From Streptomyces sp. cf386 (GTDB lineage Bacteria > Actinomycetota > Actinomycetes > Streptomycetales > Streptomycetaceae): 64,000 nt of DNA. Position numbers and translations under genes: made by a program. Every line of letters starts with the position of its first letter. Position 1 is the stretch's first letter. Below, in pieces: positions 9,085 to 16,679 of this stretch. The stretch is taken from contig NZ_FNHV01000003.1 of the NCBI RefSeq assembly GCF_900103585.1, forward strand, positions 124,001 to 188,000, in the 5' to 3' direction. The notes under the pieces were generated by a model. The model did not search any database, was not told where the DNA came from, and saw nothing but the letters and a program-made list of their open reading frames with translations.

Positions 9085-10035
9085 CTAACGCCGCCGCAGA
9101 TCCGCAACGCGAGCCCGCTCAGCTCCCTGCTCACCCAGCACCGCCGCAGCAGCACTCCGCAACCCGGCCCCCGGCGGTTGCCCTCGCCGCGGCCCCGGCA
9201 GAGCAGGCCGCTGTTGACGCCGGGCCGGGACCTCCTCACCCCCCGGGTTCCCGCTCGCCCCCGCCACGGCGATCTGCACCCCTTGGTCGGCAAGAGCCTG
9301 CAGCTCGGTGTGGGCACGGTCGTCATGGCCCGGCGGCTCGTCGGTGACCAGTCGCGTGATGACATCCGTGGGCACCGTCTGGAACATCGTGTCCGTGCCG
9401 AGCTTGGTGTGATCGGCGAGGACGACGACCTCCGCGGCCGCCTGGACGAGCGCCCGGTCGACGGAGGCCGAGAGCATGTTGGACGTGGACAGCCCACGCT
9501 CGGCGGTGAGGCCGCTCCCGGAGATGAAGGCCCTCGACACGCGCAGCCCCTGCAGGGACTGCTCGGCACCGCTGCCGACCAGGGCGTAGTTCGAGCCGCG
9601 GAGCGTACCGCCGGTCATCACGACCTCGACCCGGTTGGCATGGGCCAACGCCTGTGCCACCAGCAGGGAGTTGGTGACGACGGTCAGACCGGGGACGCGA
9701 GCGAGCCGACGGGCGAGCTCCTGTGTGGTGGTCCCCGCCCCGACGACGATCGCCTCGCCCTCTTCCACGAAATTCGCGGCGAGGTCGGCGATGGCCGTCT
9801 TCTCGGCGGTCGCGAGATGTGACTTCTGCGGAAAGCCGGACTCCCGCGTGAACCCGCCCGGCAATACCGCACCGCCATGCCGGCGGTCGAGGAGTCCTTC
9901 TGCCTCCAGTGCGCGCACGTCCCGCCGTACGGTCACTTCGGAGGTCTGGACGACGCGGGCGAGCTCACGGAGCGACACGGCCCCGTTCGCTCGCACCATT
10001 TCGAGGATCAATTGGCGACGTTCTGCAGCGAACAC
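9085..10035 (-). CDS. DeoR/GlpR-family transcriptional regulator
   Basis: A 316-residue protein. The N-terminal DeoR winged helix is MFAAERRQLILEMVRANGAV...LARVVQTSEVTVRRDVRALE. The C-terminal DeoR sensor domain, an ISOCOT fold, contains GAGTTTQELARRL, TNSLLVAQAL, TGGTLRG and DHTKLG. Such proteins usually repress sugar or nucleoside catabolic operons and respond to phosphorylated sugars. The last 60 residues are Arg/Pro-rich and look like a non-homologous extension running to a late stop, next to a family A repeat. It is a candidate, not more, for control of the nearby pnp and deoC genes; the palindrome at those promoters looks more like a LacI-type operator. Confidence 0.9.
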   Translation of the reverse strand: MFAAERRQLILEMVRANGAVSLRELARVVQTSEVTVRRDVRALEAEGLLDRRHGGAVLPGGFTRESGFPQKSHLATAEKTAIADLAANFVEEGEAIVVGAGTTTQELARRLARVPGLTVVTNSLLVAQALAHANRVEVVMTGGTLRGSNYALVGSGAEQSLQGLRVSRAFISGSGLTAERGLSTSNMLSASVDRALVQAAAEVVVLADHTKLGTDTMFQTVPTDVITRLVTDEPPGHDDRAHTELQALADQGVQIAVAGASGNPGGEEVPARRQQRPALPGPRRGQPPGAGLRSAAAAVLGEQGAERARVADLRRR

Positions 10036-10201
10036 GAAACTGACAGTAACCCCAACGACCGTCTGGTTTCAGCAGTTTGCGCCGAATAACAGAAGTTGTT
10101 CGCACGCGAGGGCAAGGAGTGGTATAGGGCCTAGTCCCGCCGCCTATGCCGTACGCATGCTCGACAACTCCCCGTGACCAGCGAGGAGTTGGTTCCGGCC
10201 G

Positions 10202-11656
10202 TCAGAGTTCGCCGCCGGACTTCCGCGTATGCAACTGCCGTGCCACCTCGGCGATCGACCCCGAAAGGGAGGGGTACACGGTGAAGGCGTTCGCGATCTG
10301 TTCGACCGTCAGATTGTTGTCGACCGCGATCGAGATCGGATGGATCAGTTCCGAGGCGCGCGGTGACACGACCACACCGCCGACCACGATGCCGGTGCCC
10401 GGACGGCAGAAGATCTTGACGAAGCCGTCCCGGATGCCCTGCATCTTCGCGCGCGGGTTGCGCAGCAGCGGCAGCTTGACGACCCGGGCGTCGATCTTGC
10501 CCGCGTCCACGTCCGCCTGGGAGTAGCCGACGGTGGCGATCTCGGGGTCGGTGAAGACGTTGGAGGACACGGTCTTGAGGTTCAGCGGGGCCACGGCATC
10601 GCCCAGGAAGTGGTACATGGCGATACGCCCCTGCATGGCGGCGACGGACGCGAGCGCGAACACACCGGTCACGTCACCGGCCGCGTACACACCCGGCGCG
10701 GTCGTCCTGGACACCTTGTCGGTCCAGATGTGCCCGGACTCGCGCAGCTTGACACCGGCCTCCTCCAGGCCCATGCCCTCGGAGTTCGGGATGGCACCGA
10801 CGGCCATCAGACAGTGGGAGCCGCTGATGACGCGGCCGTCGGCGAGGGTGACCTCGACCCGGTCGCCGACCCGTTTGGCGGCGGCGGCGCGCGAGCGGGC
10901 CATGACGTTCATGCCGCGGCGTCGGAAGACGTCCTCCAGGACGGCGGCGGCGTCCGGGTCCTCGCCGGGCAGCACGCGGTCCCGGGACGAGACGAGGGTG
11001 ACTCGCGAGCCGAGCGCCTGGTAGGCACCGGCGAACTCGGCGCCGGTGACACCCGAGCCGACCACGATGAGCTCCTCGGGCAGCTCGTTGAGGTCGTAGA
11101 CCTGGGTCCAGTTGAGGATGCGCTCGCCGTCGGGCTGGGCGTCGGGCAGCTCGCGCGGGTGACCGCCGGTGGCGATGAGGACGGCGTCGGCGGTGAGGGT
11201 CTCCTCGGTGCCGTCGGCGGCGCGGACGACGACCTTGCGTGACCCGTCGAGGCCCTGCATGCCCTCCAGCCGGCCGCGGCCGCGAAGGACCCTGGCGCCG
11301 GCGCGGGTGACGGAGGCCGTGATGTCGTGGGACTGGGCGAGCGCGAGCCGCTTGACACGCCGGTTGACCTTGCCCAGGTCGACGCCGACGACCCGGGCGG
11401 GCGTGTCGACGTGCGGGGTGTCGTCGGCGACGATGATGCCCAGCTCCTCGTACGAGGAGTCGAAGGTGGTCATCACCTCGGCCGTAGCGATAAGGGTCTT
11501 CGACGGCACGCAGTCGGTGAGTACCGACGCCCCGCCCAGACCGTCGCAGTCGACGACGGTCACCTCCGCGCCGAGCTGGGCGGCCACCAGGGCCGCCTCG
11601 TATCCGCCGGGTCCGCCACCGATGATCACGATCCGAGTCACGTACTCCATTGTCAC
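10202..11656 (-). CDS. lpdA: LpdA-like NAD(P)H-quinone dehydrogenase (flavoprotein)
   Basis: A 484-residue pyridine-nucleotide disulfide oxidoreductase fold. It has the N-terminal FAD GxGxxG (IIGGGPGGYEAA), a second FAD/NAD motif (VVGSGVTGAEFAGAY), YAAGDVTG, and a C-terminal dimerisation domain. The redox-site region reads GGASVLTDCVPSK: only one of the two cysteines of true lipoamide dehydrogenases (CLNVGC) is present. That matches mycobacterial LpdA, a quinone reductase rather than a lipoamide dehydrogenase. The GTG at 11656 sits 5 bases from a GAGG; an ATG at 11650 is the alternative start. It is likely a cytosolic NAD(P)H:quinone reductase. Confidence 0.88.
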   Translation of the reverse strand: MTMEYVTRIVIIGGGPGGYEAALVAAQLGAEVTVVDCDGLGGASVLTDCVPSKTLIATAEVMTTFDSSYEELGIIVADDTPHVDTPARVVGVDLGKVNRRVKRLALAQSHDITASVTRAGARVLRGRGRLEGMQGLDGSRKVVVRAADGTEETLTADAVLIATGGHPRELPDAQPDGERILNWTQVYDLNELPEELIVVGSGVTGAEFAGAYQALGSRVTLVSSRDRVLPGEDPDAAAVLEDVFRRRGMNVMARSRAAAAKRVGDRVEVTLADGRVISGSHCLMAVGAIPNSEGMGLEEAGVKLRESGHIWTDKVSRTTAPGVYAAGDVTGVFALASVAAMQGRIAMYHFLGDAVAPLNLKTVSSNVFTDPEIATVGYSQADVDAGKIDARVVKLPLLRNPRAKMQGIRDGFVKIFCRPGTGIVVGGVVVSPRASELIHPISIAVDNNLTVEQIANAFTVYPSLSGSIAEVARQLHTRKSGGEL

Positions 11657-11746
11657 GCACGCCTCACGGTGGTACTGCCTGGGGGCCCGCCCGAGACACC
11701 ACTGTTACGGGAGGGGCGAGCGATTCGGCTGCCGTACCCTCTCTGC

Positions 11747-12184
11747 ATGTCGCTCTACGCCGCGTACGCCGGCAATCTCGACGCGCGGCTGATGACCCGC
11801 CGCGCCCCCCACTCGCCGCTGCGCGCCACCGGCTGGCTGAACGGGTGGCGACTGACGTTCGGGGGCGAGCAGCTCGGCTGGGACGGTGCGCTGGCGACGC
11901 TCGTCGAGGAGCCGGGCGAGCAGGTCTTCGTCGCGCTGTACGACATCGCGCCGATGGACGAGGAGTCCCTGGACCGCTGGGAGGGTGTCGGTCTCGGGAT
12001 ATACCGCAGGCTCCGGGTACGGGTGCACACGCTGGAGGGCGAGGAGCCGGCGTGGGTGTTCGTGCTGAACGCCTACGAAGGCGGGCTGCCGTCGGCCCGT
12101 TATCTGGGCGAGGTCGCGGACGCGGCGGAGTCGGCGGGGGCACCGCACGACTATGTGATGGAGCTGCGGAAGCGACCGTGTTGA
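11747..12184 (+). CDS. Gamma-glutamylcyclotransferase-fold protein
   Basis: 145 residues starting [21 protein letters not shown], the YGSNL-like opening of the gamma-glutamylcyclotransferase/AIG2 fold (here YAGNL). The fold's acidic residue is expected within [10 protein letters not shown]. The region [28 protein letters not shown] resembles bacterial GGCT-like proteins. The possible reaction is release of 5-oxoproline from gamma-glutamyl compounds; the true substrate is unknown. It is divergent from lpdA and precedes pnp in the same direction. Confidence 0.8.
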   Translation: MSLYAAYAGNLDARLMTRRAPHSPLRATGWLNGWRLTFGGEQLGWDGALATLVEEPGEQVFVALYDIAPMDEESLDRWEGVGLGIYRRLRVRVHTLEGEEPAWVFVLNAYEGGLPSARYLGEVADAAESAGAPHDYVMELRKRPC

Positions 12185-12301
12185 GCGGGCGCTGACCTCA
12201 CCGGCTGCTCGGCACGGGCTCCCTCGTCCCTTCCGCCCCTCCCGTCACATTCTTCGTTGGAAACGACAAGACAACGATCGCCATCCCGTGAGCTCTGTCA
12301 T

Positions 12302-12313
12302 CTACGCGCGTAG
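12302..12313. promoter_or_regulatory. Operator CTACGCGCGTAG upstream of pnp
   Basis: A perfect 12-bp palindrome, 25 bases before the pnp GTG. The same 12-mer occurs before deoC, add and the nucleoside ABC operon in this window. The symmetric central CG and length suit a LacI/GalR-type dimer. Confidence 0.8.
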
Positions 12314-12338
12314 GCCCAAACCGGCTACCCTCAGTCGC

Positions 12339-13163
12339 GTGAACGCATCTCTTCTTCCGGACGACATCCAGGGCGACCCCCACGCGGCCGCCGACGCCGC
12401 CGCCTCGCGCCTGCGCGAACTCACGGGCGCCGAGACCCACGACGTCGCCCTCGTGATGGGCTCCGGCTGGGCTCCGGCCGTGGACGCCCTCGGCGCACCC
12501 GAGGCCGAGTTCCAGGTCACCGAGCTGCCCGGGTTCCCCCCGCCGGCGGTGGAAGGGCACGGCGGCAAGATCCGCTCCTACCGGATCGGAAACAAGCGCG
12601 CGCTCGTGTTCCTGGGCCGCACGCACTACTACGAGGGCCGCGGTGTGGCCGCCGTCGCGCACGGCGTCCGTACGGCGGTGGCGGCCGGCTGCAAGACGGT
12701 CGTCCTCACCAACGGCTGCGGCGGTCTGCGCGAGGGCATGCGCCCCGGCCAGCCGGTCCTGATCAGCGACCACATCAACCTCACGGCGACGTCCCCGATC
12801 ATCGGCGCGAACTTCGTCGACCTCACCGATCTGTACTCGCCGCGGCTGCGTGCCCTGTGCAAGGAGATCGACGCCACGCTGGAGGAGGGCGTCTACGCCC
12901 AGTTCCCCGGCCCGCACTACGAGACGCCGGCGGAGATCCGGATGGCTCGGGTGATCGGCGCGGACCTGGTGGGCATGTCGACGGTGCTCGAAGCGATCGC
13001 GGCGCGTGAGGCGGGGGCCGAGGTGCTGGGCATCTCCCTGGTGACGAACCTCGCCGCCGGGATGACGGGCGAGCCCCTCAACCACGAGGAGGTCCTGCAG
13101 GCCGGGCGCGACTCGGCGACGCAGATGGGCTCGCTGCTGGCGCAGGTGCTGGGGCGGCTGTAG
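12339..13163 (+). CDS. pnp: Purine nucleoside phosphorylase
   Basis: A 274-residue trimeric-type purine nucleoside phosphorylase. It splits (deoxy)inosine or guanosine with phosphate into base and (deoxy)ribose-1-phosphate. Motifs are VMGSGWAP (phosphate loop), [46 protein letters not shown] and [10 protein letters not shown]. The GTG start (VNASLL) is chosen because the upstream in-frame codons overlap the CTACGCGCGTAG operator and do not match the family. It supplies the substrate for the phospho-sugar mutase downstream. Regulation by the operator is inferred. Confidence 0.93.
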   Translation: MNASLLPDDIQGDPHAAADAAASRLRELTGAETHDVALVMGSGWAPAVDALGAPEAEFQVTELPGFPPPAVEGHGGKIRSYRIGNKRALVFLGRTHYYEGRGVAAVAHGVRTAVAAGCKTVVLTNGCGGLREGMRPGQPVLISDHINLTATSPIIGANFVDLTDLYSPRLRALCKEIDATLEEGVYAQFPGPHYETPAEIRMARVIGADLVGMSTVLEAIAAREAGAEVLGISLVTNLAAGMTGEPLNHEEVLQAGRDSATQMGSLLAQVLGRL

Positions 13164-13169
13164 GGCGTT

Positions 13170-13374
13170 TTCGCCCCCGCCGCCCCTACCCGTCCCGTCC
13201 CTGGGGGCTGCCGCCCCCAGACCCCCGATTCGGCCCTGAACGGGCCTCGTCCTCAAACGCCGGACGGGCTGAACCACTCAGCCCCTTGGGGGTGCCCCCT
13301 CTGGGGGAGTTTGAGGAGCGGGGTCTGGGGCGGAGCCCCAGAAGGATGGGACGGGTAGGGGCGGCGGGGGCGAA
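13170..13374. repeat. 205-bp inverted-repeat element between pnp and the mutase gene
   Basis: Two perfect 27-bp arms (13170-13196 and 13348-13374) enclose 151 bp that contains further internal hairpins. The inner segment 13201-13273 (family B) recurs at 28143-28215 with 72 of 73 bases identical. It could act as a terminator or a REP/MITE-like mobile palindrome. There is no open reading frame in it. Confidence 0.85.
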
Positions 13375-13432
13375 ACCCTCCGAGCCCGCACCCGACCCGC
13401 TCCGATCGACACACAACGAGAGGCTGACCGAC

Positions 13433-15064
13433 GTGCACGACGATCTCATCGCCCGGGCCCAGGCGTGGCTCGCCGAGGACCCGGACCCGGAGACCCGCGA
13501 CGAGCTCGCCAAGCTCATCGACGCCGTGGACATCGACGAGCTCGCCGACCGCTTCAGCGGCACCCTCCAGTTCGGCACCGCGGGCCTGCGCGGGGAGATC
13601 GGCGCCGGCCCGATGCGGATGAACCGCACCGTCGTGATCCGCGCCGCCGCGGGCCTCGCCGCGTACCTCAGGAAACAGGGCCACGAAGACGGCCTCGTCG
13701 TCATCGGCTACGACGCCCGCCACAAGTCGGAGGACTTCGCCCGCGACACGGCGGCCGTGATGACGGGCGCGGGCCTGCGCGCCGCGGTACTCCCCCGCCC
13801 CCTCCCCACCCCGGTCCTGGCGTACGCCATAAGGCACCTCGGCGCGGTCGCCGGCGTGGAGGTCACCGCCAGCCACAACCCGCCCCGCGACAACGGCTAC
13901 AAGGTCTACCTCGGCGACGGCTCCCAGATCGTCCCGCCCGCGGACATCGACATCGCGGAGGAGATCGCCGCCGTCCCGTCCCTCACGGTCGTCCCCCGAC
14001 CGACCGAGGGCTGGGAGATCCTCGACGACAGCGTCCTGCAGGCATACCTGGCCCGCACGGACGCCGTACTGGCCGAGGGCTCCCCCCGCACCGCCCGCAC
14101 CGTCTACACGGCGATGCACGGCGTCGGCAAGGACGTCCTCCTCGCCGCCTTCGACCGCGCCGGCTTCCCCGCCCCCGCGCTCGTCGCCGAGCAGGCCGAC
14201 CCCGACCCGGACTTCCCCACGGTCGCCTTCCCCAACCCGGAAGAGCCCGGCGCGATGGACCTCGCCTTCGCCAGGGCCCGCGAGACCGAGCCGGACCTCG
14301 TCATCGCCAACGACCCCGACGCCGACCGCTGCGCCGTGGCCGTGAAGGACGGCGAGGAGTGGCGGATGCTGCGCGGCGACGAGGTCGGTGCGCTGCTCGC
14401 CGCCCATCTGGTCGACCGGGGAGCACAGGGCACGTTCGCGGAGTCCATCGTCTCCTCCTCCCTCCTCGGCCGGATCGCCGAGAAGGCGGGGCTGCCGTAC
14501 GAAGAGACCCTCACCGGCTTCAAGTGGATCGCCCGCGTCGACGGCCTGCGCTACGGCTACGAGGAGGCCCTCGGCTACTGCGTCGACCCCGAGGGCGTAC
14601 GCGACAAGGACGGCATCACGGCCGCCCTGCTGATCACCGAGCTGGCCTCCGTCCTCAAGGCCGAGGGCCGCACGCTGCTCGACCGGCTCGACGACCTCGC
14701 CGTGGACCACGGTCTGCACGCCACGGACCAGCTCTCGGTCCGGGTCCAGGACCTGTCGGTCATCGCGAACGCCATGCGGCAGCTGCGGGAGCAGCCGCCG
14801 ACGCAGCTCGCCGGTCTGGCCATCACCCGCGCCGAGGACCTCACCCAGGGCACCGAGACGCTGCCGCCCACCGACGGACTGCGCTACACCCTCGACGGCG
14901 CCCGCGTCATCGTCCGCCCCAGCGGCACGGAGCCCAAGCTGAAGTGCTACCTGGAGGTCGTCGTCCCGGTCGGGACACACGCCGACCTCCCGGCGGCCCG
15001 CGCCAAGGCGGCCGATCTGCTGGCGGCGATCAAGCGGGACCTGTCGGCGGCGGCCGGTATCTGA
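13433..15064 (+). CDS. Phospho-sugar mutase (phosphomannomutase/PGM2 type; probable phosphopentomutase)
   Basis: A 543-residue alpha-D-phosphohexomutase superfamily enzyme. The four domains are marked by FGTAGLRGEIGAGPMRMN, the phosphoserine loop VTASHNPPRDNGYKVY, the metal loop NDPDADRCAV, the sugar-binding GFKWIARVDG / GYEEALGY region and the phosphate-binding RPSGTEPKLKCYLEV. The GTG at 13433 has a GAGAGG site 9 bases upstream. The general label would be phosphomannomutase. However, it is the next gene after pnp and the length is of the PGM2/phosphopentomutase subgroup. Conversion of (deoxy)ribose-1-phosphate to the 5-phosphate is therefore the better guess. Confidence 0.88.
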   Translation: MHDDLIARAQAWLAEDPDPETRDELAKLIDAVDIDELADRFSGTLQFGTAGLRGEIGAGPMRMNRTVVIRAAAGLAAYLRKQGHEDGLVVIGYDARHKSEDFARDTAAVMTGAGLRAAVLPRPLPTPVLAYAIRHLGAVAGVEVTASHNPPRDNGYKVYLGDGSQIVPPADIDIAEEIAAVPSLTVVPRPTEGWEILDDSVLQAYLARTDAVLAEGSPRTARTVYTAMHGVGKDVLLAAFDRAGFPAPALVAEQADPDPDFPTVAFPNPEEPGAMDLAFARARETEPDLVIANDPDADRCAVAVKDGEEWRMLRGDEVGALLAAHLVDRGAQGTFAESIVSSSLLGRIAEKAGLPYEETLTGFKWIARVDGLRYGYEEALGYCVDPEGVRDKDGITAALLITELASVLKAEGRTLLDRLDDLAVDHGLHATDQLSVRVQDLSVIANAMRQLREQPPTQLAGLAITRAEDLTQGTETLPPTDGLRYTLDGARVIVRPSGTEPKLKCYLEVVVPVGTHADLPAARAKAADLLAAIKRDLSAAAGI

Positions 15065-15071
15065 GGGTTCT

Positions 15072-15105
15072 CGACGGGGTGCCCCCATCCGGAGGCACCC
15101 CGTCG
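15072..15105 (+). terminator. Hairpin after the phospho-sugar mutase gene
   Basis: A perfect 12-bp stem (15072-15083 with 15094-15105) with a 10-base loop, 7 bases after the stop. There is no T-run, as is common in Streptomyces. Confidence 0.8.
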
Positions 15106-15206
15106 GGTGATTTCCTCGCGGCGGTTGACCCGGGCTCCACGCCCGGCCCCAGCCCCCGGGCAACGGTGGACGGAACCGCCTCACCGAGCCGTCTGGAGCC
15201 GCCGCC

Positions 15207-16397
15207 GTGTCCACGACCGCATCCCGGCCGACACCCCGAGCGACCACCGCCCCCGGCTCCCCGCCACCGTCGCCCCCGCGTGCGCTCCCCGCTCCCCTGC
15301 ACGCCCTGCGCCGCGCGGCCCCCGCCCTCCTCGCCTACCTCGCCGTACGCGGCACAGGCCTCGCGCTCCTCACCGTCTGGGCGCACCGCCGGGGCCACGG
15401 CGTCTGGCCGATCCTGGCGACGCAGTGGGACGCCGACTGGTACCTCGGCATCGCCGACCACGGCTACGCGCGCGAACTCGGCACCGCGCCCAGCGCCAAC
15501 AACCTCGCCTTCTTCCCGCTCTACCCGATCCTGATCAAGGCGGTCGCAGCGGTCACCCCTGGCACGCGGGCCAGCACCGGCCTCGCCATCGCCGTCATCG
15601 CCTCCGTCGTCGCCGCATGGGGCGTCTTCGCCGTCGGGGACCGGCTGTACGGCCGCCGGGTGGGCGTCCTCCTCGCCGTCCTGTGGGCCGCGCTCCCGGT
15701 CGGTCTTGTGCAGTGGATGGGCTACACCGAGCCCCTGTTCACGGCGCTCGCGGCGTGGTCCCTGTACGCCGTGCTCACCGGCCGCCTCCTCACCGCGGCC
15801 TGGCTCGCGACCCTCGCCGGCCTGACCCGTCCGACCGGCGTCGCGGTGGCGGCGGCCGTCACGGTGGCGGCCCTGCTCGCCCTGCGCCGCCGCTTCTCGC
15901 CACGCGCCCTCGCGGCCGCGGCGATCGCGCCGCTCGGCTGGTGCGGATACGTCGGCTGGGTGGGCCTGCGCCTGGGCCGCTGGGACGGCTACTTCGCCGT
16001 ACAGCGGCTGTGGCACAACGAGTTGGACGGCGGTCGCGAAACCCTGCGTCTGATGCGGCAGTTGCTCGCGCGCGACTCGACTCCCGAGCTGTTCCTGGTG
16101 ATGGTGACGCTCACGCTGGTCGCGTCGGTGGTGCTGTTCGGGCTGTCGGTGGCGGACCGGCAGCCGGCGGTGCTGCTGGTCTTCACGGCCGTACTGCTGG
16201 CGATCGTCCTGGGCAGCGGCGGCGTCTACTTCCCACGCGCCCGCTTCCTCCTGCCCGCCTTCCCGCTCCTGCTCCCCGTCGCCCTCCATCTGTCCCGCGC
16301 CTCCCGCCGCTACCGCACGCTGGCCCTCGCGACGGCGGTCGTCGGCTCGGCGTACTTCGGCGCGTACATGGCACTGGTGTGGCCGGCCGCGCCCTGA
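15207..16397 (+). CDS. PIG-V-like membrane mannosyltransferase
   Basis: A 396-residue polytopic protein with 8-10 predicted spans. After a Pro/Ala-rich N-terminus, the first span (APALLAYLAVRGTGLALLTVW) leads to QWDADWYLGIADHGY. A DxD-like acidic pair after the first span is the hallmark of the PIG-V/GT-C family. NLAFFPLYPILIKA follows. These enzymes transfer mannose from a polyprenyl-phosphate sugar at the outer membrane face. The GTG has a GGAG site 9 bases upstream. Its 3' end is duplicated downstream (separate entry). The acceptor is unknown. Confidence 0.83.
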   Translation: MSTTASRPTPRATTAPGSPPPSPPRALPAPLHALRRAAPALLAYLAVRGTGLALLTVWAHRRGHGVWPILATQWDADWYLGIADHGYARELGTAPSANNLAFFPLYPILIKAVAAVTPGTRASTGLAIAVIASVVAAWGVFAVGDRLYGRRVGVLLAVLWAALPVGLVQWMGYTEPLFTALAAWSLYAVLTGRLLTAAWLATLAGLTRPTGVAVAAAVTVAALLALRRRFSPRALAAAAIAPLGWCGYVGWVGLRLGRWDGYFAVQRLWHNELDGGRETLRLMRQLLARDSTPELFLVMVTLTLVASVVLFGLSVADRQPAVLLVFTAVLLAIVLGSGGVYFPRARFLLPAFPLLLPVALHLSRASRRYRTLALATAVVGSAYFGAYMALVWPAAP

Positions 16398-16467
16398 CGT
16401 CCAACACGGGCCGGTTCACCGGCACTTGGGGCTCTCGGCGCTCCTGGGGCGCCGTATCGCCCAGCGC

Positions 16468-16543
16468 TCACCCCCAGAACACCAGCACCGTCCACCCCAG
16501 CGCGATGACCACCGCGAGCGGCCACAGCGGACGCTCGTCGCCG
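16468..16543 (-). pseudogene. Orphan 3' end of the PH-domain membrane gene
   Basis: It encodes RPLWPLAVVIALGWTVLVFWG and a stop, nearly the same as the true C-terminus at 16680-16740, but is cut off upstream by the duplication boundary. It has no start and is a remnant of the tandem duplication. Confidence 0.75.
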
Positions 16544-16610
16544 CGCTGGTCTTCGCGCGGCGGTCGTCCGCTCCGCGTACATGACGCTGGTGTGGCCGGC
16601 CGCCCCCTGA
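16544..16610 (+). pseudogene. Orphan 3' end of the mannosyltransferase gene
   Basis: It encodes a degraded copy of the mannosyltransferase end (SAYMTLVWPAAP and stop, against GAYMALVWPAAP in the intact gene). It has no upstream coding part and results from the tandem duplication. Confidence 0.7.
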
Positions 16611-16679
16611 GGCCCAACACAGGGCGACTCACCGGAACTTGGGGCCCACCGTGTTCCTGGGACGCCGTCCCGCCCAGCC

